Under the pieces are notes generated by a model. It had not been told where the DNA came from. It saw nothing but the letters and a program-made list of their open reading frames with translations, and did not search any database. This document shows, piece after piece, positions 54,178-63,373 of a stretch of 64,000 nucleotides of DNA. Within the stretch, counting starts at the first letter, position 1. Every line of letters begins with the position of its first letter. Source of the stretch: Flagellimonas sp. HMM57 (GTDB taxonomy: Bacteria; Bacteroidota; Bacteroidia; Flavobacteriales; Flavobacteriaceae); contig NZ_CP090004.1 in assembly GCF_021390175.1 (NCBI RefSeq), positions 3,029,001 to 3,093,000 on the forward strand, read 5' to 3'. The position numbers and the translations under genes were made by a program.

Positions 54178-57100
54178 ATGCTTCCTAGAAAAACAAGGCA
54201 TATTCTTTATGCCGTGGTTTTAGTTTTCATATCAATTTTTTGTTCAACAGTTTTGGCAAAAACAGAGGTCAGTTCCATTTGGGACGGTCTTGTGTCAACT
54301 ATTTCCAAATCTAAGGCTGAAGCTGTTTCTTCAGTTGTAAAAGTTGATAATTCTACAACAAGTACAGCTACTTTTTCTTCAGCAAACAGCAGTATGTTTA
54401 TGACCATCATTCAAGGCGCCAATGAAGAAGCGGTATGTCCAAATGATGGAAGTACGTTGGCCAAGTTCTTCTTGTGTGGTGTTAGCGACATAAGAACATT
54501 GACATTGAGTCAATCGGGTAGTAGTTACCAATGGCAACAGCTCGACCCCAATACTTGTGCTCCTACGGTCGTGGACGATTGTCCTACCATCAACACTGCT
54601 TGTACATGGAATACAGTAGGTACAAATGCTACCTATGATTTGAGCACTGCAGGTGAATTTAGGGTTCGTGTTGATTCTGGCCAGTTCTTTTATTTTAAAT
54701 CAACACTAAATCCTCTAGATCCACAGTTAATATCGGAAGATATAATTTGTGGAAACCCAGGTAGGGTAGAGGTGACAAATGTGCCGGCTGGTTATGAATA
54801 CAGTTTAAACAGTTCCGCAGGGCCTTACCAAGATGATCCATTTTTTGATATTGCAACTCCAGGCGATTATCGTGTATGGGTGCGTTTAAAAGGTGTTTCT
54901 GCAAGTGCTTGTTTGTTCCCCTCCAATACGGAAACTATCCAAAATTTGGACATTACGGTAGATGTAACGGCCAATGATATTCTTTGTCCAAGTGAATTGG
55001 GGAGTATAGACGTACAAGTATCCGGTGTTCCTGGGTTTTACACCTACAGGCTAATTAAGGATGGCGTTACCATAAACACATTCGGTCCTAATGTCTCTGA
55101 CTCGCATACTTTTGCTAATGTCAGTCCGGGAACCTATGAGATTAGAGTAGAAACCAATGATTGTTCAGAAACTGTAACGACAGATACCAGCGGCAATACA
55201 ATTGAAATTGGTGGGGGAATAAGTCCCCTAGCTGTTTCTGCTACCGCTTCAGAGAGTTTTGGTTGTGGCGCTACTTCAATAGATGTAAATTTGACTACTT
55301 CTGGAGGTACCGCGCCATATCGTTTTAGTGTGGATGCCGGACCGTTTAGTGCAACTTACACGGGATCAACACTCTTTACAGTAAATACTCCCGCTACATA
55401 TGCAATTTTGGTAGAAGATGCCAATGGTTGTCAACGAAGTGCTTCTGTCGATGTTCCTAATATACCTCCTCCTATTTTCAATTTAACCGAGGAAGATGCC
55501 AATTGTGGTGGAGCTAACAATGGTAGAATTACTGTTAATGTTACCAACGGGTTTGGGTATGAAATTGAATATAGTAACGATAATGGGGCAACTTTTCAAA
55601 CAAGTAATGTATTCTCCAACCTAGCTCCGGGAAGCTATGATATCGTGTTGAGGTATGAGCAAGACTCATTTACCTGTGATACAACACCGATAACAGGAAC
55701 GATTGGAACACCTTCAAGTATCGCAGCCACTGCTACTCCTGATTCTGTGCCAACATGTCTAAATGAAAATGGTGGACAAATTACAATTTCAGGAGTTTCA
55801 GGAGGAACGGCACCTTACGAATTCAGTATTGGAGCCGGATTTGGTACAAATCCTGTCTTTTCCAATTTAGGAGTTGGAAGTTATACTCCCCTGATCAGAG
55901 ATGCCAATGGTTGTGTCGAATCCTTGGCGCCGATTGTTTTTAATTCTTTGAACAAACCCACAGATTTGAGTTTCACTATATCGAGTTTGGACTGTATTAC
56001 GACAACAGCTACGGTCGGTCTAAGCGTAACAGGTGGAACAGGACCTTATACTTATGAAATTATTGCTCCGTCCGGAAGTGCTGTCAATAATGGTACTAAT
56101 AGTGATTTTTCAGGATTGGGATTGGGTACTTACACGTTTAGGGTAACCGATAATGAAGGTTGTTCCTATGATGAAAATTACGCTATTACCGATATTAGTT
56201 CAATTGGTGTGGTGGCACAGCAGACCAGAGTGGTTACTTGCGTTGGTGATTCAGACGGTGAAGGACGCTTTTTGGTTGATGGATTCAATACTACCTATAG
56301 TTATAGTATAGATGGTGGCGCAGTGCAAACGGCTCAAAGTAGTGGTATAATTCCTATTACGGGATTAACGGCAGGAAATTATGTAATATCCGTTACCGAT
56401 GAAGATACCAATTGTACCGATACAGCGACGTTGGTTATTGAAGAGCCAGCTGTTGCATTCGCTATTTCCAGTTTGGACGTAACCGATATGAGTTGCCAAA
56501 ACGGAAATATAGGTTCGGTTAGAGTTAATACAGTAGGAGGCTGGGGAGGTAATCGTTATACTTTGACACAGCCAGATGCTACAACAAGAGGCCCAAAAAA
56601 TGGACGTGTTTTCTCAAACCTGTCCCAAGATGGTACGTACCAGGTGAGCGTTACGGATGCCAACGGCTGTACAGTTACAGACAGTTTTACACTTACAGAA
56701 TTAGAGGCCCCGACTTTAACATTGGATTTGGGTGCTTCAGATTTTTGTTACGATAATTTTACAGCTGCAACCTTAGTAGTTAACGCAACTTTAGGTACAG
56801 CACCTTATCAATATAGAATTAATGGCGGTCCATTAGGCGCCAGTAGTACATTTGCTGGCCTTACACCAGGAACGTATACCATAGAAGTTGTTGATGCTAA
56901 TGACTGTAGGGATACTGTCACGGCAACAATCGAGCCTCAGGTTACTGCCTTGGCAACGACTATCCAAGAATTGGACTGTGCGGGTCCTCCGGGACAGATT
57001 CGTGTTAATATAAGTAACGGATATACCACCAGTGGAGATTACGATATTTATGAAGTGCAGATAAACGGAGGTGGGTACACATCGAACAACAATAATATTA

Positions 57101-60100
57101 CTGGAAACTCTTTTATTTACAATGTGCCCAATGACGGTTCTATAACTACAGACACTACCTTCCAATTTTTGATTACAGATAGTCGTGGCTGTACCACGGA
57201 ATCAAATATTGTGACCATTTCTCCACCAGAGACCATAGCAGGTTCAGCGGTAGGCTCGGATACGCAGTGTGGTGATAATACTAGTGGAATCGTAGAATTG
57301 ATTCCCGATACCACACAAGGTGTACCACCCTATGAATACAGTAATGATGGAGGGGCAACGTTTAGCTCCCAAAATATTTTCTCTGGTTATGGTCCCGGAA
57401 CCCATGGTGGCTTTGTAATTAGGGATAGTAGAGGTTGTATTAGTCCGATATATACCGCAACAATAGGTAATAGCTCTGCTTTAGAGGCAACTACCACTCC
57501 TACTGATGCAGTATGTACATCAGGAACCGTAAATGGTTCTGTTGCTGTTGCAATTACCGGTGGTTCTGGCGTAGCACCTTTTGATTATGTCTTATTGGAC
57601 GTGAATGGTACTCCAATCGCTTCATCTATAGGGACTCCCAGTCTTACAGCTAATTTTCCAAACCTTCCATTAGGTAATTACACTGTAGTAACTACTGATT
57701 CTCAAGGTTGTGAGGATAGGGACGAATTTATCATTGATCAAAATGAATTGAATTTGACTCCTCTGGATTCTGCACCTTTATTATGTTCAGATACGTCGTT
57801 TCCATACAGGGTTCGAGCTAGCGGAGGTACAGCGCCGTACGAATTCCGACTAGTTGGCGAACCAACATTTAATCCAGCTGATAATGCCCCAAGTCCAGGA
57901 GATGTGTATGATTTTTCTGGTCAGGTAGTTCCAGGCGTAAACTATTTTGTTGAAGTTAGGGATGCAAATGGATGTACATATATTGAAGAAATTGGTCCTA
58001 TAGGTCCAGCGAATCCCGTAGCGGTAGCTGCAACTGCAACGTCGGCGTCATGTGATGTATCAGGAACCGGAAGCATTACGTATGAAGTCAACGGCATTCC
58101 TTCTGGAAATTTCACAGTAACCTTGGAAAATACCGACACAGGTGCTACAATATCAGGACCGACAACACGTACAGGAGAATCAATGCCTTTTAGTGATTCC
58201 TTTACAGGCTTGCCACCTGGCAATTACCAAATCATAGTTACGGATGATTTGGGTTGTAGCGGTAGCACTTTGGTGTTTATTGGTTTCAGTTCACCTTCAA
58301 TCATTATAGATAATAATGTGGCGGCTACCTGTAATGCCGGAGCTTTTGTAACGGTGAGAGGCTTTGGAGGAACAGCACCGTTTACGTATGCTTTTGTTCC
58401 TACAGGCGACCCAGCACCTTCTACCTTTGCATCGGAGACAACTTTTGAAATTGCAGGACCCTATCCAGGTGATTATGATTTCTATGTTCAGGATGCTAAT
58501 GGATGTACAGCACTGACAACGGCAACAGTAACCCAAGATGCTGGAGTTCCAACGCCAACCATAGATGTTACGAACCAATGTACTGCAGTAAGTGGTTACC
58601 AAATAGAGGTAACGGCTCCTTTGTCAACAGGCTCTGGTCTGCCAGAAGAAACATTTGAATATAATATAGGTAGTGGATACCAGACCAGTGTCAATTTTGT
58701 AGTTCCAAATCCAGGTAGTTACATTATAACTGTAAGAGATGGAAACGGATGTACAAATACAGTTACTGCAGATGTTTTCGATTTCTTTGCGATAAGTGCC
58801 AATGCAACTTCCTTCCCAACCTGTAATGCAGGTGATGGTGAAATTGTTGTGAATACCACAGGGGGTAGTGGTAATTTTAGGTACCAACTACGTGATGATG
58901 CAACTTTGACGGATATCGGACCTCCACAAAGCTCAAATATATTTACAAGTGTATTCCCTGGAGATTACAACATTTTAGTAACCGATTTGGATTCCAATAC
59001 ATCGCCACTTTGTTCGGATGAGGCTGTGGTAAACGTATCTACGGTAAATACACCTGTTATTACAGCTACACCAAGTACAAATATTACTTGTAACGGAGCT
59101 GATAATGGGACAATATCAGTAGAATTGCAACCTGGAACCGATACAGATACTCCGCTAAGTTACATATTGTACGATGGAGCTAGCTCTACGGTAATTGCAG
59201 GACCCCAAGGTTCTCCTGTATTTGATAATTTGACACCCAATACCTATCAGGTTGAAGTGGTATCCGATAGGGGGTGTACAGATCGTTCAGCCAATATTAT
59301 TATCAGTGAACCAACAGCATTGATGGTCAATACTATAAATACTGAATTTAGTTGTAACCCATCCAGTAACCAATTTAGTACTGCAACGATAACTATTTTT
59401 ACAGATACAAACGGGGATGGATCGGGCACAGCAACAGGAACAGGTCCATATACGTACAGTATGAACGATGGTACTGCCCAATTTGATGGTACTAACTTCC
59501 AGACCAGCAATACTTTTGAGGTTGTTGATAATGGTACGAACCAGAGCATTATACTCACGGTTAGAGACCAGAATGGATGTGAAGAAACCGAAACAATTAC
59601 TATAAATGCTCCGACCGATATTACTTTTACCTACGCTGTCGGCGAAATTACTTGTGATGCTTCTGGTTCTGGAGTCAGTCCAGGTTCCATAACAATTATT
59701 GTAGACCAGGGACCTGGTAATTATCAAGTCGAAATTCTGCCATTAGGTTCAGAAGCGCCGCGAAGCTCATCGGGTACAGATAGGGTTGTATGGCCAATTT
59801 CAACTCCAGGGGACTATATTTTTGCGGTTACTGATATTGGTAGCGGTGGGTGTTCATATTTGACCACTACTGTCAATGTGCCCGAATACAATACCATAGA
59901 ACCCATAATAGCTGAGGTAAGCCCGGTATCCTGTTTTGGTGCTAGTGATGGTGAAATTAGCTTGGAAGTCAATAACTATACTGGGCAGTACAACTATGAA
60001 GTCTTCTCTAGGGACAACTCTGGAGTTGAGACAACAACAGGAGTTACGGGAAGTTTTGATACCAATGCACCTATCAATTCCCCAGAGATTATAACTGGGG

Positions 60101-62529
60101 TGCCTGCCGGAAACTTAGTGGTCCGTATTGAAGCATTGGATACGCCATTTTGTGATGCTATAAGCAATGTAACTACGGTAAGGTCACCAGACAGGCCACT
60201 TACGGTAACTACACTTCAAACAGCTGATGTTACCTGTAATGTTCCCGGTTTAGGGGAAATTACCGCTACTGGCGATGGTGGCTGGGGTACCTATCAATAT
60301 CAATTGATAGCTCCCGATGGTGTTACTGTTCTGGTTGATTACCCCAATACCAATCCTGTCTTCGAGAATCTATCTGCAGGTCTTGGCTATACAATAAATA
60401 TTAGGGATATTGAAGGTTGTGAGACATCGACCACCCAAGATTTATTGTTGCCGGACCCTATTACCGCAGATATTCGAATTGTTCAAGGTTTAGCCTGTAA
60501 TAACGATAATGATGGTATTATTGAAGCATTTAATGAAACAGGAGGACAGGGCCCAGGAAATTATCTGTATCAATTGAACAGAATAACGGATGGTACCAAT
60601 AGTGGTTTACAGACAACCCCAACATTTGCAAATCTATCGGCAGGAGATTACAGAATCACCATTTTTGATGGATGGAATTGTGAAGGGCAGACAGCTTTAA
60701 TAACAATTCAAGATCCAGACATTATAGTTGCAGAACTAGTTGAGCTTCAGCCTCCAGGTTGTGGAGATATAGGAAGAATGGAGCTAAGGGTGACCAATCC
60801 AGAAGTAGGTGTGGACTATTTCTATCGAAGAGAGGGTACTAGTGGTTCTTTCATACCTTTTGGAACTGGAATGACAAGTATTGAAATTACTGCTGATATC
60901 ACAGTTGATCCAGGTCCGTTCCAATATGAAGTCCAAAACTCTAACGGATGTCCATTTGAACGCTCAAATGAAATTCGATTAGACCCTGCAGCACCTTTGG
61001 TAATCAGTTTGGACCTTACAAACGCTACCATTAATTGTGCTGGTGAGGCGACTGGTATTATTCGCTCCGAAGCCTTTGGTGGAATAGGTAGTTATATGTA
61101 TACCCTAGTGAACAATGACTTGGGCAGTGTAGCGAATGGTGGTGTTCCCAACGCTCCAATAGCAAGTGATATTGTGAGAAACCGACAAGCATCGGGAATC
61201 TTTAGAAATCTAGGTCCCGGAACCTATTACGTATATGCCGATAGTGGTGGTTGTGAAACAATTTCGACCCCTATAGTAATAACTTCTCCGCCACCTCTAG
61301 TATTGGATTATCTGGAAGCAGTCCCAGTTGCTTGTGCAGGAGATACCAATGGTCAGATTATTATAGAAGCCAGTGGCGGAACAGGACAGATTCGTTATTC
61401 AATTTCCGATACGTTAAGTGAATTTTTTGAAGGCGATGACCCATCAAACCCAAATAGAAAAGCATTCAATGATTTGTCACCAAGAACCTACGATGTGATT
61501 ATTCAGGACGACTTGGGTTGTACAATTACCCGAACTGTAGAGATAACGCAACCAATGGAGCTTGTCGCTGCTGTAGCATCTACAACTCCCGAAATTTGTT
61601 TGGGCGAAGGGAACGGAACTTTAACACTATCTGTTAGCGGAGGTACTGCTCCTTATTATACCAGTGTTAATTCAGCGGATGATGCCGACTTTACCTTGGA
61701 TAGTACATTCTTCTTCGATAATCTAATAGGTGGAGAGACCTATGTGATCTTTGTTAGGGATGCTAATGGTTGTCAAACCAACGTGATTGCGGATATTGGT
61801 TTAGGAATAGAATTGATGGCAGAACCTATTGTAGAATATGGCTGTGATGGTATATTTCCCAATAGCACGGCAACCGTTTCAATAGCAGATGGTTCTTTAC
61901 TATCAAATTTGTTATTTTCTTTAGATGAGAACGATGTTAGTCTGGCAACGGAGCAACGAACCTTTGGTGACCTTCCTGCCGGAGAGCATACGGTTTACAT
62001 TTATCATCAAAATGGCTGTGTGACATTCGTAGAATTTGAAGTTGAGGAATACGAACCATTGACTCTTGAAGCTGTCAAATCAGCGGAGAATGAAGTAACG
62101 GCAATCGCTACTGGTGGATTTGGAGGATATGAGTACTTCTTCCAAGGAGAATCCACTGGAGAAGTCAATGTGTTCACTGTACTCCAAGATGCAAACATTA
62201 ATATCATGGTAAGAGATCAAAATGGATGCGTCGCCAATTTGGTCATGCCATTCGATTTTGACAGTATGCCAGAGATTCCTAATTTCTTTACGCCAGATGG
62301 CGATAACCTCAACGATTTTTGGAGGCTTGGCAATAGTGAGCTCTTTCCAAATTTAGAAGTAAAGATTTATGATCGTTATGGTAGAGTTGTGGCTATATTA
62401 AATCAGGTAAAAGGTTGGGACGGAACTTATGAAGGAAATGAGTTGCCTACAGGGGATTACTGGTACGTTGTAAATGCAAATGATGAGGATAAACAACAAT
62501 TTGTGGGTCACTTTACATTGTACAGATAG
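54178..62529 (+). CDS. Giant SprB-repeat adhesin with T9SS type B C-terminal domain
   Basis: The protein has 2783 residues. A signal peptide (YAVVLVFISIFCSTVLA) is followed by about 130 residues of Ser/Thr-rich head, then some 26-29 tandem repeats of about 75-100 residues. Each resembles the SprB repeat: a Cys-containing strand, GGTAPYxFS, an FxxLxxGxYxIxVxDxxGC motif and a closing hydrophobic strand. The last 80 residues (FFTPDGDNLNDFWRLGN, VKIYDRYGRVV, GWDGTYEGNELPTGDYWYVV) are the gliding-motility-associated type B sorting domain, so it is exported by T9SS to the surface. It lies alone on its strand; no SprF/PorP partner gene follows. The function is inferred as adhesion or gliding. Confidence 0.93.
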   Translation: MLPRKTRHILYAVVLVFISIFCSTVLAKTEVSSIWDGLVSTISKSKAEAVSSVVKVDNSTTSTATFSSANSSMFMTIIQGANEEAVCPNDGSTLAKFFLCGVSDIRTLTLSQSGSSYQWQQLDPNTCAPTVVDDCPTINTACTWNTVGTNATYDLSTAGEFRVRVDSGQFFYFKSTLNPLDPQLISEDIICGNPGRVEVTNVPAGYEYSLNSSAGPYQDDPFFDIATPGDYRVWVRLKGVSASACLFPSNTETIQNLDITVDVTANDILCPSELGSIDVQVSGVPGFYTYRLIKDGVTINTFGPNVSDSHTFANVSPGTYEIRVETNDCSETVTTDTSGNTIEIGGGISPLAVSATASESFGCGATSIDVNLTTSGGTAPYRFSVDAGPFSATYTGSTLFTVNTPATYAILVEDANGCQRSASVDVPNIPPPIFNLTEEDANCGGANNGRITVNVTNGFGYEIEYSNDNGATFQTSNVFSNLAPGSYDIVLRYEQDSFTCDTTPITGTIGTPSSIAATATPDSVPTCLNENGGQITISGVSGGTAPYEFSIGAGFGTNPVFSNLGVGSYTPLIRDANGCVESLAPIVFNSLNKPTDLSFTISSLDCITTTATVGLSVTGGTGPYTYEIIAPSGSAVNNGTNSDFSGLGLGTYTFRVTDNEGCSYDENYAITDISSIGVVAQQTRVVTCVGDSDGEGRFLVDGFNTTYSYSIDGGAVQTAQSSGIIPITGLTAGNYVISVTDEDTNCTDTATLVIEEPAVAFAISSLDVTDMSCQNGNIGSVRVNTVGGWGGNRYTLTQPDATTRGPKNGRVFSNLSQDGTYQVSVTDANGCTVTDSFTLTELEAPTLTLDLGASDFCYDNFTAATLVVNATLGTAPYQYRINGGPLGASSTFAGLTPGTYTIEVVDANDCRDTVTATIEPQVTALATTIQELDCAGPPGQIRVNISNGYTTSGDYDIYEVQINGGGYTSNNNNITGNSFIYNVPNDGSITTDTTFQFLITDSRGCTTESNIVTISPPETIAGSAVGSDTQCGDNTSGIVELIPDTTQGVPPYEYSNDGGATFSSQNIFSGYGPGTHGGFVIRDSRGCISPIYTATIGNSSALEATTTPTDAVCTSGTVNGSVAVAITGGSGVAPFDYVLLDVNGTPIASSIGTPSLTANFPNLPLGNYTVVTTDSQGCEDRDEFIIDQNELNLTPLDSAPLLCSDTSFPYRVRASGGTAPYEFRLVGEPTFNPADNAPSPGDVYDFSGQVVPGVNYFVEVRDANGCTYIEEIGPIGPANPVAVAATATSASCDVSGTGSITYEVNGIPSGNFTVTLENTDTGATISGPTTRTGESMPFSDSFTGLPPGNYQIIVTDDLGCSGSTLVFIGFSSPSIIIDNNVAATCNAGAFVTVRGFGGTAPFTYAFVPTGDPAPSTFASETTFEIAGPYPGDYDFYVQDANGCTALTTATVTQDAGVPTPTIDVTNQCTAVSGYQIEVTAPLSTGSGLPEETFEYNIGSGYQTSVNFVVPNPGSYIITVRDGNGCTNTVTADVFDFFAISANATSFPTCNAGDGEIVVNTTGGSGNFRYQLRDDATLTDIGPPQSSNIFTSVFPGDYNILVTDLDSNTSPLCSDEAVVNVSTVNTPVITATPSTNITCNGADNGTISVELQPGTDTDTPLSYILYDGASSTVIAGPQGSPVFDNLTPNTYQVEVVSDRGCTDRSANIIISEPTALMVNTINTEFSCNPSSNQFSTATITIFTDTNGDGSGTATGTGPYTYSMNDGTAQFDGTNFQTSNTFEVVDNGTNQSIILTVRDQNGCEETETITINAPTDITFTYAVGEITCDASGSGVSPGSITIIVDQGPGNYQVEILPLGSEAPRSSSGTDRVVWPISTPGDYIFAVTDIGSGGCSYLTTTVNVPEYNTIEPIIAEVSPVSCFGASDGEISLEVNNYTGQYNYEVFSRDNSGVETTTGVTGSFDTNAPINSPEIITGVPAGNLVVRIEALDTPFCDAISNVTTVRSPDRPLTVTTLQTADVTCNVPGLGEITATGDGGWGTYQYQLIAPDGVTVLVDYPNTNPVFENLSAGLGYTINIRDIEGCETSTTQDLLLPDPITADIRIVQGLACNNDNDGIIEAFNETGGQGPGNYLYQLNRITDGTNSGLQTTPTFANLSAGDYRITIFDGWNCEGQTALITIQDPDIIVAELVELQPPGCGDIGRMELRVTNPEVGVDYFYRREGTSGSFIPFGTGMTSIEITADITVDPGPFQYEVQNSNGCPFERSNEIRLDPAAPLVISLDLTNATINCAGEATGIIRSEAFGGIGSYMYTLVNNDLGSVANGGVPNAPIASDIVRNRQASGIFRNLGPGTYYVYADSGGCETISTPIVITSPPPLVLDYLEAVPVACAGDTNGQIIIEASGGTGQIRYSISDTLSEFFEGDDPSNPNRKAFNDLSPRTYDVIIQDDLGCTITRTVEITQPMELVAAVASTTPEICLGEGNGTLTLSVSGGTAPYYTSVNSADDADFTLDSTFFFDNLIGGETYVIFVRDANGCQTNVIADIGLGIELMAEPIVEYGCDGIFPNSTATVSIADGSLLSNLLFSLDENDVSLATEQRTFGDLPAGEHTVYIYHQNGCVTFVEFEVEEYEPLTLEAVKSAENEVTAIATGGFGGYEYFFQGESTGEVNVFTVLQDANINIMVRDQNGCVANLVMPFDFDSMPEIPNFFTPDGDNLNDFWRLGNSELFPNLEVKIYDRYGRVVAILNQVKGWDGTYEGNELPTGDYWYVVNANDEDKQQFVGHFTLYR

Positions 62530-62705
62530 TATTTCTTGAATAATTGTGTTTTAATTAAATCTCTTAGGATTGTATGGATAGGTTTGTTTTATGAAACATT
62601 ATCTTACAAAAGAGCTAGTGGATTACTATATTTTTAAATTGAAAATCACTAATTTACCCCCTCGATAGTAAAACAATCAAACTGAACCATAACATATCCT
62701 TTTAA

Positions 62706-63002
62706 ATGAATGACAATAAGTCTACCCCAACATTTTCATTTTTGACCAATGAATATAGTGAACTTGATTCCTCGGTTTTTCTTCTAAACTTATACCTAAA
62801 TGGGTATAATGCAAGTAATAAACCTTATAAGATTGACTACAATACTTTGTTGGTAAGCTATCATTTATGGGAAGGCAGCGATTTAGATGAGTTTTGTCAT
62901 GATCAAGCTTTAGGCTATTTTCTTTTTAATCCACTTAACGATTCAGCTGAAGCTCGAGAGGCATTTAGCATAGAGATCAGGGAGTTTCTGTCAGGATTAT
63001 GA
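62706..63002 (+). CDS. Hypothetical small acidic protein
   Basis: The protein has 98 residues, no signal peptide and no membrane helix, and is acidic with many aromatic residues (LLNLYLNGYNASNKPYKIDY, SYHLWEGSDLDEFCHDQALGY). I recognise no family. It lies between the adhesin and the tRNA gene; the 176-bp spacer before it and the 82 bp after hold no other clear element. The ATG is well placed and the composition is protein-like, so it is probably real. Confidence 0.6.
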   Translation: MNDNKSTPTFSFLTNEYSELDSSVFLLNLYLNGYNASNKPYKIDYNTLLVSYHLWEGSDLDEFCHDQALGYFLFNPLNDSAEAREAFSIEIREFLSGL

Positions 63003-63065
63003 TGGACCTCTTCAAAACTGTACTTTAAATTCCTAAATCTAGTACACGAGTGTCATTAAAATTTA

Positions 63066-63073
63066 TATTTTTG
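63066..63073 (+). promoter_or_regulatory. -7 element of the tRNA-Pro gene
   Basis: TATTTTTG, a full TAnnTTTG match, ends 11 bases before the tRNA 5' end. No proper TTG is seen upstream. Confidence 0.45.
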
Positions 63074-63084
63074 CAATCCAATTT

Positions 63085-63158
63085 CGGGATGTAGCGCAGC
63101 CCGGTAGCGCACACGCCTGGGGGGCGTGGGGTCGCAGGTTCAAATCCTGTCATCCCGA
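63085..63158 (+). tRNA. tRNA-Pro (anticodon GGG)
   Basis: The 74-base cloverleaf folds fully: acceptor CGGGATG with CATCCCG, D arm GCGC/GCGC, anticodon stem CACGC/GCGTG around loop CTGGGGG (anticodon GGG, reads proline CCC/CCU), a five-base variable loop, and T arm GCAGG-TTCAAAT-CCTGT with a G-T pair. The discriminator is A; CCA is not encoded. A terminator follows, and an integrase gene lies downstream, so the 3' end is a likely integration site. Confidence 0.97.
63137..63158. other. Candidate integration (att) site at the tRNA-Pro 3' end
   Basis: The T-arm and acceptor 3' segment of the tRNA is the usual crossover region for tyrosine integrases. Here an integrase gene in the same orientation starts 215 bp further on. 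The matching second copy would lie beyond the window, so the exact core cannot be set. Confidence 0.45.
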
Positions 63159-63181
63159 CGAACCTAGAAATAGGTTGAAAC

Positions 63182-63217
63182 AAAACACTGTTAATCGTAT
63201 GATTATCAGTGTTTTTT
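63182..63217 (+). terminator. Terminator after tRNA-Pro
   Basis: AAAACACTG (63182-63190) pairs with CAGTGTTTT (63207-63215). The loop itself can pair TAATC with GATTA, and T-rich sequence follows. Confidence 0.85.
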
Positions 63218-63259
63218 GTTTTTGTTCATTTTTTTTGATGCCAAATAAAACCATATAAA

Positions 63260-63282
63260 AGGTGTGCAATTAGGTGTGCAAT
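63260..63282. repeat. Two 11-bp direct repeats between tRNA and integrase
   Basis: AGGTGTGCAAT at 63260-63270 and again at 63272-63282, a 12-bp period. A related AGGTGTGTAAAT is near 63500 in the integrase gene. The position suits arm-type integrase binding sites. The rest of the 215-bp spacer shows nothing else distinct. Confidence 0.5.
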
Positions 63283-63373
63283 GTTTCACTAAAATTGTGC
63301 TAACTTTATGGAGCTTTGAGGCATGATTTGACTTTCGTCTTTACAAATTATTGTTGAACCAAAGTCATTGAAA

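Noticed and set aside
54900..62200. Repeat-rich stretch considered as a CRISPR or satellite array
   Set aside because: The repetition is at the protein level (SprB repeats); nucleotide units are diverged and of uneven length.
54207..62207. Many open frames antisense to the giant adhesin
   Set aside because: They are shadows of a long low-stop frame with repeated codons and show no protein-family features.
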